From: Acidianus infernus
Lineage (GTDB): Archaea; Thermoproteota; Thermoprotei_A; Sulfolobales; Sulfolobaceae
Length of the DNA: 64,000 nucleotides
Assembly: GCF_009729545.1 (NCBI RefSeq)
Contig: NZ_WFIY01000004.1
Coordinates: forward strand, 718,001-782,000
Reading direction: 5' to 3'
The position numbers and the translations under genes were made by a program. Positions 40,288-49,030 of this stretch are shown here, piece after piece. Numbering within the stretch: position 1 is the stretch's first letter; each line of letters begins with the position of its first letter. The notes below the pieces were generated by a model. That model did no database searches. It was not told where the DNA came from and worked only from the letters and a program-made list of their open reading frames with translations.

Positions 40288-41949
40288 ATGCAAGAAATTA
40301 GGCATGGAATATTTTTGACTATAGTAATACTGGGTTTGATTTTACCTAGGCTTATTTTGGCAGGCTATCCGTTAGAATCTGTTTACACTAGCTTCGGTAT
40401 TTTTGTATCCCTTTTTGTTGACGCTATTTTATCGTATATTCTGTTTGGGTCAATTATAGTATCATTGGTTTATTTTTTAACCGTACTATCGCTGATAGAT
40501 ATTCTTAATTATACGAATTTAGTCAATATTTACATTTTATTTCCATACAGTATGGGATTAGCAACTGCCCTATTCTTTGGATTAATTATAAGGAGAAAAT
40601 ATGATGATGAATTTTTATCATCCCTGAAGAAAATAAGTATTACCTTTAATTTTTACACGATTTTGGTATCCTTAGTATTTCTTATTTTGGCGATAATAAT
40701 TTATTTATATATATATTATAGTCAATTACTGCTGATAGGTAGCGTTATTGCTTTTCTTTTGCTGTTAATTTCAGGTAAGAAGGAAGATTCTCCTCTAATA
40801 TTGTCAAGTTGGATTTTTTTGCCTTATTTAATGTCTCAAATTGGCTCAAATAGAGAAGAAAAAGGAATTTGTATAGGCGAAATAATAGGTATACTAAAGA
40901 GAGCTTCATTTTCTTCATCCAAAATATCGACTAACAGTAATTATAAATGGGTTTCATATAAGTCTAAGTTTTATATTAATATGGAGAAGAATAAAAATTT
41001 CAATATAATAATAGTTGGAGGAAGCGGATCAGGTAAATCTCATTTAGCCAAGAATATAATAAGGAAGGGAAAATTTCATTTCCTTATTTTTGATATTCAT
41101 GGAGAATACGACGTAAATGCAAAGAGGATAGATGTTTCTAAAATATCAATTAATCCTTTGTCTCTATTTGGGCAATCTCCGAGGCAAAGGGCGTTAGAAG
41201 TTGCATATATGATAAAATCTATTTTTAATTTGGGTAGCTTGCAAACCATTGATCTTTCAAACATTATTATAGACGCATACGGGGAAAAAGGTATATTTGA
41301 AGATGATGAAAGGACCTGGAATTTACCTCCGCCGAATTTTAGGGATGTATTAATGCTACTTGAGAAGAAGAAAAAACTAGTTACGACAGCGCAAGAGCTT
41401 AATAAAATTCAATCTTTAGAGCCGTACATTTATTTTTTAGCAACTAATACATTCATGGATAATTCAATAAATCTTTATGATCTAATAATTGATGATTATG
41501 TGTTAGATTTTTCAAAAGTTACAATTCCAGAAATAAAATACGTTATAATTGAAACTATCTTAAGATCCATCCTAGCATTTATGTATATCTCTGGACAATC
41601 TAATTTTAGGAAAATGATAGTAATCGATGAGGCTCCTTTTATACTATCTAAGGAAAGTGGAGAGCAAATAATGGAGAGGCTTTTTGCGGAGAGTAGAAAA
41701 TTTGGTTTTGGATTTATATTAATATCACAATCTGTAGAATATGTGAGGAAACTTATTCCAAATACTTCATATGTCTTTGCTTTAAATATTGTTGATCCTA
41801 CAGAGATTGATTTTATAAGTAGATTAATAGGAGGGCAAGATCCAGATATATTTAAAGCTATTTATAATAGCTTACCGAAGTTAGAAAGGGGTTTAATTAT
41901 AACAAGAGATATATTGCGGGATGAAATAATTTTGGTTCGTTCAAATTAG
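40288..41949 (+). CDS. Membrane-anchored HerA/VirB4-like ATPase
   Basis: The 553-residue protein joins about six predicted membrane helices (residues 7-165, with 33-74 and 120-163 the most hydrophobic) to a cytoplasmic FtsK/HerA-type ATPase. Walker A is GGSGSGKS (244-251), followed by FDIHGEY, a HerA-family phrase, and Walker B MIVIDEAPFIL. ISQSVEYVRKLIPNTS is a HerA-like sensor region. Cytosolic HerA lacks the membrane part; the combination suggests a DNA- or protein-translocating motor at the membrane. It is divergent from the Lhr helicase by 38 bp and followed by rpo13. Function is unknown. Confidence 0.75.
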   Translation: MQEIRHGIFLTIVILGLILPRLILAGYPLESVYTSFGIFVSLFVDAILSYILFGSIIVSLVYFLTVLSLIDILNYTNLVNIYILFPYSMGLATALFFGLIIRRKYDDEFLSSLKKISITFNFYTILVSLVFLILAIIIYLYIYYSQLLLIGSVIAFLLLLISGKKEDSPLILSSWIFLPYLMSQIGSNREEKGICIGEIIGILKRASFSSSKISTNSNYKWVSYKSKFYINMEKNKNFNIIIVGGSGSGKSHLAKNIIRKGKFHFLIFDIHGEYDVNAKRIDVSKISINPLSLFGQSPRQRALEVAYMIKSIFNLGSLQTIDLSNIIIDAYGEKGIFEDDERTWNLPPPNFRDVLMLLEKKKKLVTTAQELNKIQSLEPYIYFLATNTFMDNSINLYDLIIDDYVLDFSKVTIPEIKYVIIETILRSILAFMYISGQSNFRKMIVIDEAPFILSKESGEQIMERLFAESRKFGFGFILISQSVEYVRKLIPNTSYVFALNIVDPTEIDFISRLIGGQDPDIFKAIYNSLPKLERGLIITRDILRDEIILVRSN

Positions 41950-41957
41950 GTGAGATT

Positions 41958-42251
41958 ATGTCAGACGATTACGAGAATAAGGAGGAGGAAGAACCAAAGG
42001 AGGAAAAGGAAGAAAAGACTGAGGAAGAGGAAGAAGAGTTACCTGCACTAACTTTACAAGATATAGAATTATTAATGAAGAATACTGAGGTATGGGATGA
42101 ATTAATAGCTGGTAAAATTACTATTGAACAAGCTAAAAAATTATTTGAAGAAAATTACGAAGAATTAGTCAATTCGCAAAAGAAAAAGACTGTAAGAAAG
42201 AAAACTACTAAATCTAAGAAAACAAAAGTAAAAGAAGAAGAGGAGGAGTAA
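41958..42251 (+). CDS. rpo13: RNA polymerase subunit Rpo13
   Basis: A crenarchaeal-specific polymerase subunit of 97 residues. The acidic N-terminus is followed by the helix-turn-helix LTLQDIELLMKNTEVWDEL and then a lysine-rich tail, the same three-part layout as Sulfolobus Rpo13, which sits near downstream DNA in the polymerase structure. It is 2 bp from PCNA1 and 8 bp after the HerA-like gene, so it links transcription and replication genes in one operon. It has low sequence complexity and could be missed by homology search. Confidence 0.9.
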   Translation: MSDDYENKEEEEPKEEKEEKTEEEEEELPALTLQDIELLMKNTEVWDELIAGKITIEQAKKLFEENYEELVNSQKKKTVRKKTTKSKKTKVKEEEEE

Positions 42252-42252
42252 G

Positions 42253-42999
42253 GTGTTTAAGGTAGTATATGGGAGTTCATTAGATTTTTATAGATTAATA
42301 ACAGCAATGTCAAAATTAGTCGATTCTCCGATATTAAATTTAACAGAAGACGGAGTAGTAGCTAAACATTTGACTGATGATAAAGTTCTCATGGGAGTTA
42401 TAAATATTCCAAAAGATGTTTTAGACGATTATGAAATAGAAAAACCTCTATCATTAAAGATTACCATTTCTGATCTTAAGAAAGTACTTAGTAAGGCTAA
42501 ATCAAAGAACTCTTCAATCGAAATCTCTGAGACAGATTATGGAGTCAAAATTACTATTAGGGATGAAAAATCTGGAACTAGGAGTACAATGAATTTAAAG
42601 GCTGAAAAAGGAGAGCTACAAGTATTAAAAGAACCTAACGTAAAGTTACCAGTCTCTATAGTATTTGAAGGCGATATTCTAAAAACAATAATAAGCGATG
42701 CCTCAGAAATAGGAGAAGAAGTTGAATTCTCTGCAGAAGGGGAAGAAGTCACTATATCCACAGAAGAGTCTGGAAAAAGCTATAAAGCTATTCTTAAAAA
42801 AGATCAGCCTTTAAAAGAAGTTAGCATAGAAAGTAGTGCTAAAGCAGTGTATAGTTTAGAAGTATTAAAAACTGTGGCTACAGCAAGTAGCTTTACTGAT
42901 ACATTAAAAATAAGTTTTGGCAATAATCTACCAATGAAAGTTGAGGCTTATACAGATAAAGGAGCTATGCTAATATTCTGGGTTGCTCCGCGTATGTAA
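42253..42999 (+). CDS. pcn1: PCNA1, DNA sliding clamp subunit
   Basis: One subunit of the Sulfolobales heterotrimeric clamp; PCNA1 with PCNA2 binds first, then PCNA3. The 248 residues begin MFKVVYGSSLDFYRLI and contain LTEDGVVAKHLTDDKVLMG and end VAPRM, close to known PCNA1. The start is GTG at 42253, 1 bp after the rpo13 stop. The 3' end overlaps the convergent amidohydrolase gene by 35 bp. Confidence 0.93.
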   Translation: MFKVVYGSSLDFYRLITAMSKLVDSPILNLTEDGVVAKHLTDDKVLMGVINIPKDVLDDYEIEKPLSLKITISDLKKVLSKAKSKNSSIEISETDYGVKITIRDEKSGTRSTMNLKAEKGELQVLKEPNVKLPVSIVFEGDILKTIISDASEIGEEVEFSAEGEEVTISTEESGKSYKAILKKDQPLKEVSIESSAKAVYSLEVLKTVATASSFTDTLKISFGNNLPMKVEAYTDKGAMLIFWVAPRM

Positions 43000-44086
43000 T
43001 ATTTCCTTCCGAGCCCCTTTTTATTATAGCCGAATATACGTCATGTGCTCTTAAAATTCCTGTTTTCTCTCCATCTATTATTATAAAATTTGATTTTTCT
43101 CCTTCATCTATTTTATTTGTTCCAAATAATCTTGCATTTACCGTTGTAGCTTTTAATATTTCCTTAGAATAATTACTTAAAGGGTCTTGAAGCCTAGATA
43201 TTAGCAAAGCCAACTCCATTTCTTTCCATAAATTTGGAGATAGCCATGCAGCGTTATCAGTACCTAATAGTATGTTAACTCCAAGTTTTATTGCATTCGC
43301 AATCCTAGGTATTCCAGTAGAGAACCATAAATTACTTCTAGGGCAAAGAACTAGACTTACGTTTTTCTCTTTTAGTATCAATAGCTCATCATCTGAAAGC
43401 CAAGTTCCATGAATTATAAGATTTGGTCTTAAATATTTCATGAAAAATTCTAGATCTTTCTTTAAATTCTGTTTCAAAGTTTCAGAAATATGTGCAGCTC
43501 TAATTTTATTTTTAAATATTTCACTTATTTTCATTAGTTCTTCTAGTGAGTACGTTGAAATACTTGATACACCGAAGCCGTCATCAATTTCTGCTAGATG
43601 TACTAGATTTTTATCGTTAAATTCATTTTTCTCTAATCTACCTAAAATAATATAATTTATTCCTTTTAATTTTCTTTTTATGTCGAGAGCTATTTTGCTA
43701 CCAAAAATACCTAATTCCCTAAAGTCAGCTATAGTTGTTACTCCAAAATTTATCGAATTAGAAATAAAGTTTAATGAAAAGTTTATTAAATCTTTCTCAT
43801 TTTGCTTTGATAATAATTCATATTTTAGGCTATTAGGATCTCCTACAAGTTCTTTTATCGTTTTATCTATTCCTATTTCTGGAAATGCGTAATCTAGCAT
43901 GTGGACATGAGAGTTTACGAGTGATGGTATAGCAATTCCGCTAGTAAAGCTCTCCGCATTACTTGAAAATCCATTACCTATATGTGTAATATATCCATCA
44001 CATATTTCAATGTTAGCATTGTCTTTAACTTCTAGGTCCTCCCCTATAAGTACCTTCCTTACATTGAGAACTTTACAATTTTCCAT
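42965..44086 (-). CDS. Amidohydrolase-superfamily enzyme at the end of the riboflavin operon
   Basis: A 373-residue metal-dependent hydrolase of the cytosine deaminase/chlorohydrolase branch. Metal ligands are in NSHVHMLD (HxH), AAHISE, IIHGTW and GTDNAAW. It overlaps arfA by 28 bp and is the last gene of ribB-ribC-ribH-arfA. The archaeal pathway needs a formamide hydrolase (ArfB) right after ArfA, and a deaminase later. The operon position makes either step plausible, but the family also includes many purine and pyrimidine deaminases. The usual ArfB is a creatininase-type protein and is not seen here. Confidence 0.78.
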   Translation of the reverse strand: MENCKVLNVRKVLIGEDLEVKDNANIEICDGYITHIGNGFSSNAESFTSGIAIPSLVNSHVHMLDYAFPEIGIDKTIKELVGDPNSLKYELLSKQNEKDLINFSLNFISNSINFGVTTIADFRELGIFGSKIALDIKRKLKGINYIILGRLEKNEFNDKNLVHLAEIDDGFGVSSISTYSLEELMKISEIFKNKIRAAHISETLKQNLKKDLEFFMKYLRPNLIIHGTWLSDDELLILKEKNVSLVLCPRSNLWFSTGIPRIANAIKLGVNILLGTDNAAWLSPNLWKEMELALLISRLQDPLSNYSKEILKATTVNARLFGTNKIDEGEKSNFIIIDGEKTGILRAHDVYSAIIKRGSEGNITYAEQPRILA

Positions 44087-44766
44087 CTATCTTCCCTTTT
44101 GCTCCTTATTTCGTCTAAAGCTCTGGTTGCTCCTGCCATAGCGGATCTCGCATTTTTACCTATTCCTATTCCTACTTTTATTTCGTCCATATTTTCGACA
44201 ATTTTGATAATTTTATCTATAGTATCTTCATCAATGAACGCTATCATATTGTCTCCTCCTAAATATTGGCTAATTCCACCAAAATCATATATAGAGTCAG
44301 ATAGTTTAGAGTAAAGTCTCATTACTCTCATATAAGCTGCATAGAATGATAATTCGTGTGTTAATGATGTAAAATTATTATAATCAAAGTGGCATGCAAC
44401 TACATTCTCGTCATGAATTATACTAAACTTAGGTTCATCTGATAAAGAATTTAGTATACAGTTGTGTGCATTTATTTCAGCTTCTCTAGGAGTTTTACCG
44501 AAACCTATGCACGCGCTAATTTTAGTAGGTGAAATCTCTTTAACCTTAGTATAAATTTCTAGTAAATGCTTGTTAGGTATTCCGTCGGCTAAAATTATTA
44601 AGCCGTCATATCTTACTGGTAATGCGAATCCTCCAACTCTTGATATTTCGTCATTTACAATCTTGTATATACTAGACTGTATATCTTGTATTTTCCATTC
44701 TCTATCGTAACCTAAACTTTCTGTCCATTCTTTATATCCAATAAATTCTATTAGTAAAATTTTCAT
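44059..44766 (-). CDS. arfA: GTP cyclohydrolase III (ArfA)
   Basis: Opens GTP to FAPy, the first step of archaeal riboflavin and F420 synthesis. The 235-residue protein has two tandem GGDEF-like halves: FIGYKEWTESLGYDREWKIQ at the start, CIGFGKTPREAEI in the first half, GGDNMIAFI and GIGIGKNARSAMAGAT in the second. Unlike bacterial RibA it keeps the formyl group. The start overlaps ribH by 4 bp. Confidence 0.92.
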   Translation of the reverse strand: MKILLIEFIGYKEWTESLGYDREWKIQDIQSSIYKIVNDEISRVGGFALPVRYDGLIILADGIPNKHLLEIYTKVKEISPTKISACIGFGKTPREAEINAHNCILNSLSDEPKFSIIHDENVVACHFDYNNFTSLTHELSFYAAYMRVMRLYSKLSDSIYDFGGISQYLGGDNMIAFIDEDTIDKIIKIVENMDEIKVGIGIGKNARSAMAGATRALDEIRSKREDRWKIVKFSM

Positions 44767-45221
44767 TCTATTATCACTTTTTCCTCGTTCAATTTTTCTG
44801 GAATTTTCCTTAGCCTTTTAGCCATTTTGATTGCAGCCTCAACAGCTCTAGTTGCATATTCTTCAATTCTTTCTACTGCTTGTTCATGAGTTGCTCCGGG
44901 TCCTATAATTCCTAATCCTATCGGTTTTTCATATTCAACTTCGAGGTCGGAAATGAGTCTAGCTATCTGGTTAGCTATTAACTCATCATGTTTTGTTTCA
45001 CCTTTTATAATTGCACCTAAAACTGCTATGCAGTCTACATCCAATTTTATTAATTTCTTTACTGCTAGAGGTATTTCAAACGATCCAGGAACTTTGAATA
45101 TGACACTGACTTTAGCTCCTAGGAATTCTGCATGAGATATTGCTCTTTGTAGCATTAAATAAGTAATATCGTAATTGAATTCTGCTACAACTAATCCTAA
45201 TTTAATCGATTGATCCTGCAT
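44763..45221 (-). CDS. ribH: 6,7-dimethyl-8-ribityllumazine synthase
   Basis: Condenses the pyrimidine intermediate with dihydroxybutanone phosphate. The 152-residue chain starts LGLVVAEFNYDITYLML and contains VPGSFEIPLAVKKL, LGAIIKGETKHDE and the C-terminal ATHEQAVERI. It overlaps ribC by 20 bp at the start and arfA by 4 bp at the end. Confidence 0.95.
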   Translation of the reverse strand: MQDQSIKLGLVVAEFNYDITYLMLQRAISHAEFLGAKVSVIFKVPGSFEIPLAVKKLIKLDVDCIAVLGAIIKGETKHDELIANQIARLISDLEVEYEKPIGLGIIGPGATHEQAVERIEEYATRAVEAAIKMAKRLRKIPEKLNEEKVIIE

Positions 45222-45663
45222 CTTTATACCCCTGTCTTAATCCTTTTCCTGCATAAGGAGTTAGTGCGTTCTTGCCTTCCTTTACTAGGAGAACCAAATT
45301 TCTTGCGTGTTTTGACGCTCTGTCAATTGCTATTTCTTTTAGTTTTTCTTCATTATCAGCTTCGTCTTCGTGCACTGTTACATCTATTACGTGTTTTGAC
45401 GTTAGCACTTGTACCATTATTAATCCAATACTAGCTGCTAAATAACTATATTTATCAAGCATAGTTTTACCTACCCAACCTAGAGTTATTACTCCATCGC
45501 ATCCGCTATCGATTAGCCTTCTTGCGGCTACTGGCAGATCCTTTATCCCTGGAACCGTATACCTTATAATTTCCGCATCTGGATCTTCACTTTTTATAAC
45601 TTTAATTGCAATTGCTCCCATATCTACTCTTGAAAACGTTGTATCCGCAACGCCATACTTCAT
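45202..45663 (-). CDS. ribC: Archaeal riboflavin synthase (RibC)
   Basis: The archaeal enzyme that dismutates two lumazines to riboflavin; it is related to lumazine synthase and not to bacterial RibE. The 153 residues begin MKYGVADTTFSRVDMGAIAI, with IRYTVPGIKDLPVAARRL and GWVGKTMLDKYSY. It overlaps ribB by one base and ribH by 20 bp. Confidence 0.93.
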   Translation of the reverse strand: MKYGVADTTFSRVDMGAIAIKVIKSEDPDAEIIRYTVPGIKDLPVAARRLIDSGCDGVITLGWVGKTMLDKYSYLAASIGLIMVQVLTSKHVIDVTVHEDEADNEEKLKEIAIDRASKHARNLVLLVKEGKNALTPYAGKGLRQGYKDAGSID

Positions 45664-46322
45664 TATGCTATCACCTCTTTTAGAATTTCCTTACCTTCTA
45701 TTAATAAGAATCCCATATTTCTTGCATATTTTATAACTTTTTCTTTGCTCAAACTTTTTCCCTCGTCAAGCATTTCAGCTATTACTACGCTCCTTTCAAG
45801 GCCAACGTATTCTGCGAGTGTAGTTGAGAGTTCCGTATGTCCGTGTCTTTCTCCTATTCCTCTGGATAATAAAATTGGAACGTGCCCTGGAGCGTAGAAT
45901 TCTGTATAAAATCTTTTCACTGCACTTTTTTCATCTTCCTTTAACTCAGATATAATTTCATGAAGCTTAAGAATAGTTAATGCTCTATCATTATCTGAAA
46001 TGCCAGTTCTTGTATTGACGTGATTTACCCATAATGAGAATGCTGGCTTATCTCCATACTGAGGTAATTTAACTAATTGCTTATACTCAGAATTTAATAG
46101 GATATCTGTCTGAAATTTTAAACCAAGTTTTTTACCTTCTTCACTACCAGTAGCGTAGCAAATTAGTCCTCCCGCTTCTTTTCTTAATATATAGATTTTT
46201 TTCCAATCTATTACGCCTGCATAAAACATCATGTCCGTTTCCTCTTCTCTTCCATCGAAGTCGTATATTAGTATTGGCAAACCGTCTTCCAAGTTTTTCC
46301 TTATTTCTTCTTTAGGTATCAT
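45663..46322 (-). CDS. ribB: 3,4-dihydroxy-2-butanone 4-phosphate synthase
   Basis: Produces the four-carbon unit of the xylene ring from ribulose 5-phosphate. The 219-residue protein has the acidic loop DFDGREEETDMMF, HVNTRTGISDNDRALT and GERHGHTELSTTL. It is the first gene of the riboflavin operon. The 32-bp gap upstream contains AT-rich sequence but no clear riboswitch, so control is probably at the promoter. Confidence 0.95.
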   Translation of the reverse strand: MIPKEEIRKNLEDGLPILIYDFDGREEETDMMFYAGVIDWKKIYILRKEAGGLICYATGSEEGKKLGLKFQTDILLNSEYKQLVKLPQYGDKPAFSLWVNHVNTRTGISDNDRALTILKLHEIISELKEDEKSAVKRFYTEFYAPGHVPILLSRGIGERHGHTELSTTLAEYVGLERSVVIAEMLDEGKSLSKEKVIKYARNMGFLLIEGKEILKEVIA

Positions 46323-46354
46323 AAGCTATCTATTCAACAATAATATATAAGTAT

Positions 46355-46897
46355 TTACTTATTCCTTTTTATAACTCTTAGTAATATACTACCAATTATT
46401 GATAGAATAGGTATTAGTAATATAACAATATACTCATATGTAGTCTGAATATCTTTAGTCTTACTAGGTAATGCGGCATTACTGTCTGAGTTAGTTAGGT
46501 TTGGCGTAGTAAGATTTTCTGGTTTACACACAATTATTTTTATGTACCCGATTTCTTTACTGTTATTCATTATTAATATTAAAAAAGTGGAATTATAATA
46601 CGTTAAATACTCACTATTTATTATGTAGCAATATTCAGAGTTTGAACAGTTAGGAATGAGTATATGGATAAGCGATATGTTAACTCCAGTCAAATTATAC
46701 GAAGTTCTTATGTATATTTCTTGTGTAATGTTGTTAAGTGAAATGTTAACTGGATTACTTACAATAGAATATATTTCTAAGATTACCTTATTTGGTGGAG
46801 AATACCCAATCTTAAATGAGAGATTAGAATAATAGGAATAGGAAACCAATGAAGAGAAGACTAGTGTTATAAGCAAAAATATTAACGCTTTAAGCAT
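46355..46897 (-). CDS. Secreted or surface-anchored hypothetical protein
   Basis: The 180-residue protein has an N-terminal signal-like helix (LIFLLITLVFSSLVSYSYY), an asparagine-rich beta-type ectodomain with over ten NxS/T sites and two cysteines (PNCSNSEYCY), a Ser/Thr/Asn spacer and a C-terminal membrane helix (YIVILLIPILSIIGSILL) ending RVIKRNK. It would therefore sit outside the membrane with a short cytoplasmic tail. No family is recognised. It is divergent from the membrane protein at 46940; 42 bp hold both promoters. Confidence 0.65.
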   Translation of the reverse strand: MLKALIFLLITLVFSSLVSYSYYSNLSFKIGYSPPNKVILEIYSIVSNPVNISLNNITQEIYIRTSYNLTGVNISLIHILIPNCSNSEYCYIINSEYLTYYNSTFLILIMNNSKEIGYIKIIVCKPENLTTPNLTNSDSNAALPSKTKDIQTTYEYIVILLIPILSIIGSILLRVIKRNK

Positions 46898-46939
46898 GCT
46901 AATAAATATTTAATAGAGTAAGATAAAAAGGAATGAGAA

Positions 46940-47698
46940 ATGTCTGCCAGTCAATATAATCCTTATAATTGGAAATTCCTACTATTTACACAAGTATGGC
47001 TTATAATAATATCTATAGTTTTAACTTATTATCCGCAATATTATTTCGAGATAATAATTCTATATATTATAGTAATTTTTGGATTTACATTCTTTATGAC
47101 TTACAAATCCAATCCTGTGTTTAGGGATAGAAAACTACTTTATGAAATAGTTAATGCTAGGACAATTTACGAAGAAAAAGATGTTACAAAATTAATAATG
47201 GCAGATCAAGAATATCAAAAACAATATATGGATTCTATAAAGAGAAATTTTAGAATGCTAGGATTCTATATTGTCTATTTAGCAATATTATTCTTTGCAT
47301 ATCAATATATAATAAAGTTTGCAGATTCTCAAGCTATGAGTTATAGGTTGCTAGTTTATTTAGCTTACTTTGAAGCTTTGTTTGGAATAGGTTTCTTTGT
47401 TAGTAGAAAGATTCTTGCGCCTTCAATGAGCAATATGGCGCCTATGGCGCTACCTAGCTACAAAATAACTGAAAAAGGTATAGTTAGCGGCAAAGGATAT
47501 TCTGTCTTTCTTCATGCAAAATATTTACTTAACTCGGAAATAACGATAAATCGTGAAAAACATTATATTGAGATAGACTCAACGAAACAGAAATTACCCT
47601 ATAAAGTTAGACTATATTCGCAGGATATAGATAGAGTCCTTGACTATATAGAACGTGTTAAAAGACTAGAACTTAAAAGGCAGAGTTCTGAAGGCTAG
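46940..47698 (+). CDS. DUF2208-like archaeal membrane protein
   Basis: The 252-residue protein has two pairs of membrane helices (about residues 13-55 and 105-160), a cytoplasmic loop rich in charged residues between them, and a soluble C-terminal domain (about 175-250). It resembles archaeal DUF2208 proteins from memory. Function is unknown. The ATG follows an AT box about 26 bp upstream, suggesting a leaderless mRNA. It overlaps the convergent cbiA gene by 26 bp. Confidence 0.6.
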   Translation: MSASQYNPYNWKFLLFTQVWLIIISIVLTYYPQYYFEIIILYIIVIFGFTFFMTYKSNPVFRDRKLLYEIVNARTIYEEKDVTKLIMADQEYQKQYMDSIKRNFRMLGFYIVYLAILFFAYQYIIKFADSQAMSYRLLVYLAYFEALFGIGFFVSRKILAPSMSNMAPMALPSYKITEKGIVSGKGYSVFLHAKYLLNSEITINREKHYIEIDSTKQKLPYKVRLYSQDIDRVLDYIERVKRLELKRQSSEG

Positions 47699-48977
47699 CA
47701 AAGTGGAAATGAGTATATGTAGCTAAAGTTTCTTGAACTTTTACTCCGTCGTATCCGTTTTTTATTCCTTTTCCTCTTATGTTTTTGAATATAAACTTTT
47801 CTTCGTTAACTTCGACTGGAAAAGATACGTGAAATTCATGTCCTCTTATCTTTTCTCCTTTCTTAGAGAGAATAGAATCTTCTAAAGTCAAAAGTTCAGT
47901 ATATCCAATGGTAAGTTTTCCTTTTGCAGAAATTCCTAAGTCGAAAATATTACTCATATTGTATTTTTTGCTATCAAAGCCTATTATATACTTGGAAGTA
48001 TACATTAATCCACCGCATTCTGCTAGAATTTTTGTTCCCTTATATGACTCCTTTTTTATCCAACTGGACGTTATAGAAGATTCTAACTCTTTTAAGTAAA
48101 GTTCCGGATAGCCTCCACCTATATAAATTAAATCTGGATCTTCAACTGTTTCGTTATTTAATGGACTAAAGAATTTTATTTGGAATTTTCGTTTTAATAT
48201 GTCTATATTCTCTTGATAATAAAAATTAAAAGCCGCGTCGTAAGCTATTGCAGCTACTTTCTTCTCAGTATCTAGCGTTTCTAAATCGTTAACTTCAGGC
48301 AAATCTTCAGCAGAATTAGCTATTTCAATAATTTTATCTATATCTACGTATTCCTCGAGTAACTTAGATATTGCATCAATTGCTTTCTCTGGGTTATAAT
48401 CCTCAGTAGTATAAAGTCCTAAGTGCCTAGATGGCACTATTACGTCCTTTGAAAACGGTATGTAACCTAAAACTTTTACATCCTTTACAGAACTTTTGCA
48501 ATAGTTGAAATGGCCTTCAGAAGAGATTTTATTAAATATTACTCCGGCTATCTTTGCATTTCCGTAATCTCTAAGTCCCTTAATTATTGCTCCAGCTGTA
48601 CTACCTATATTTTCACAGTTTATGATTAAAATTATTGGAGTTTTTGTTATTTCTGATAGCTGATAAGTACTGTAATCTAGTCCTATTCCATCATAGAGGC
48701 CCATTACTCCTTCTATTATCGATATATCATACCCTTTCGAATATTTTATTAGGCTGTTAATAACGTTCTCCTTTCCCATTATAAATAAATCTAAATTTAT
48801 TGAGGGAATCCCTCTTGTTGCAATCTTGTGATATCCAGTATCTATAAAATCTGGGCCGGCTTTGAATGGTCTAACTTTAATTCTTTTAGACAACGCTCTC
48901 ATTAAACCAGATGAAATAAGTGTTTTTCCAGAACCGCTTCTATCTGATGAAATTAAAATTCTAGGTATGTGAGTCAT
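47673..48977 (-). CDS. cbiA: Cobyrinate a,c-diamide synthase
   Basis: ATP- and glutamine-dependent amidation of cobyrinic acid in B12 synthesis; the CfbB role in F430 is not expected here. The 434-residue protein has P-loop ISSDRSGSGKTLIS, the segment FKAGPDFIDTGYH and the C-terminal class I glutaminase with IGGGYPELYL and LAECGGLMY (Cys nucleophile) and a late HEFHVS. Together with CbiX at 52.6 kb it indicates a cobalamin pathway scattered through this region. Confidence 0.93.
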   Translation of the reverse strand: MTHIPRILISSDRSGSGKTLISSGLMRALSKRIKVRPFKAGPDFIDTGYHKIATRGIPSINLDLFIMGKENVINSLIKYSKGYDISIIEGVMGLYDGIGLDYSTYQLSEITKTPIILIINCENIGSTAGAIIKGLRDYGNAKIAGVIFNKISSEGHFNYCKSSVKDVKVLGYIPFSKDVIVPSRHLGLYTTEDYNPEKAIDAISKLLEEYVDIDKIIEIANSAEDLPEVNDLETLDTEKKVAAIAYDAAFNFYYQENIDILKRKFQIKFFSPLNNETVEDPDLIYIGGGYPELYLKELESSITSSWIKKESYKGTKILAECGGLMYTSKYIIGFDSKKYNMSNIFDLGISAKGKLTIGYTELLTLEDSILSKKGEKIRGHEFHVSFPVEVNEEKFIFKNIRGKGIKNGYDGVKVQETLATYTHFHFASLQNSAF

Positions 48978-49030
48978 ATTATACCTAATGAGAAAAAGAA
49001 ATAAATGTATAGTTTATGTTAAATTCAATC

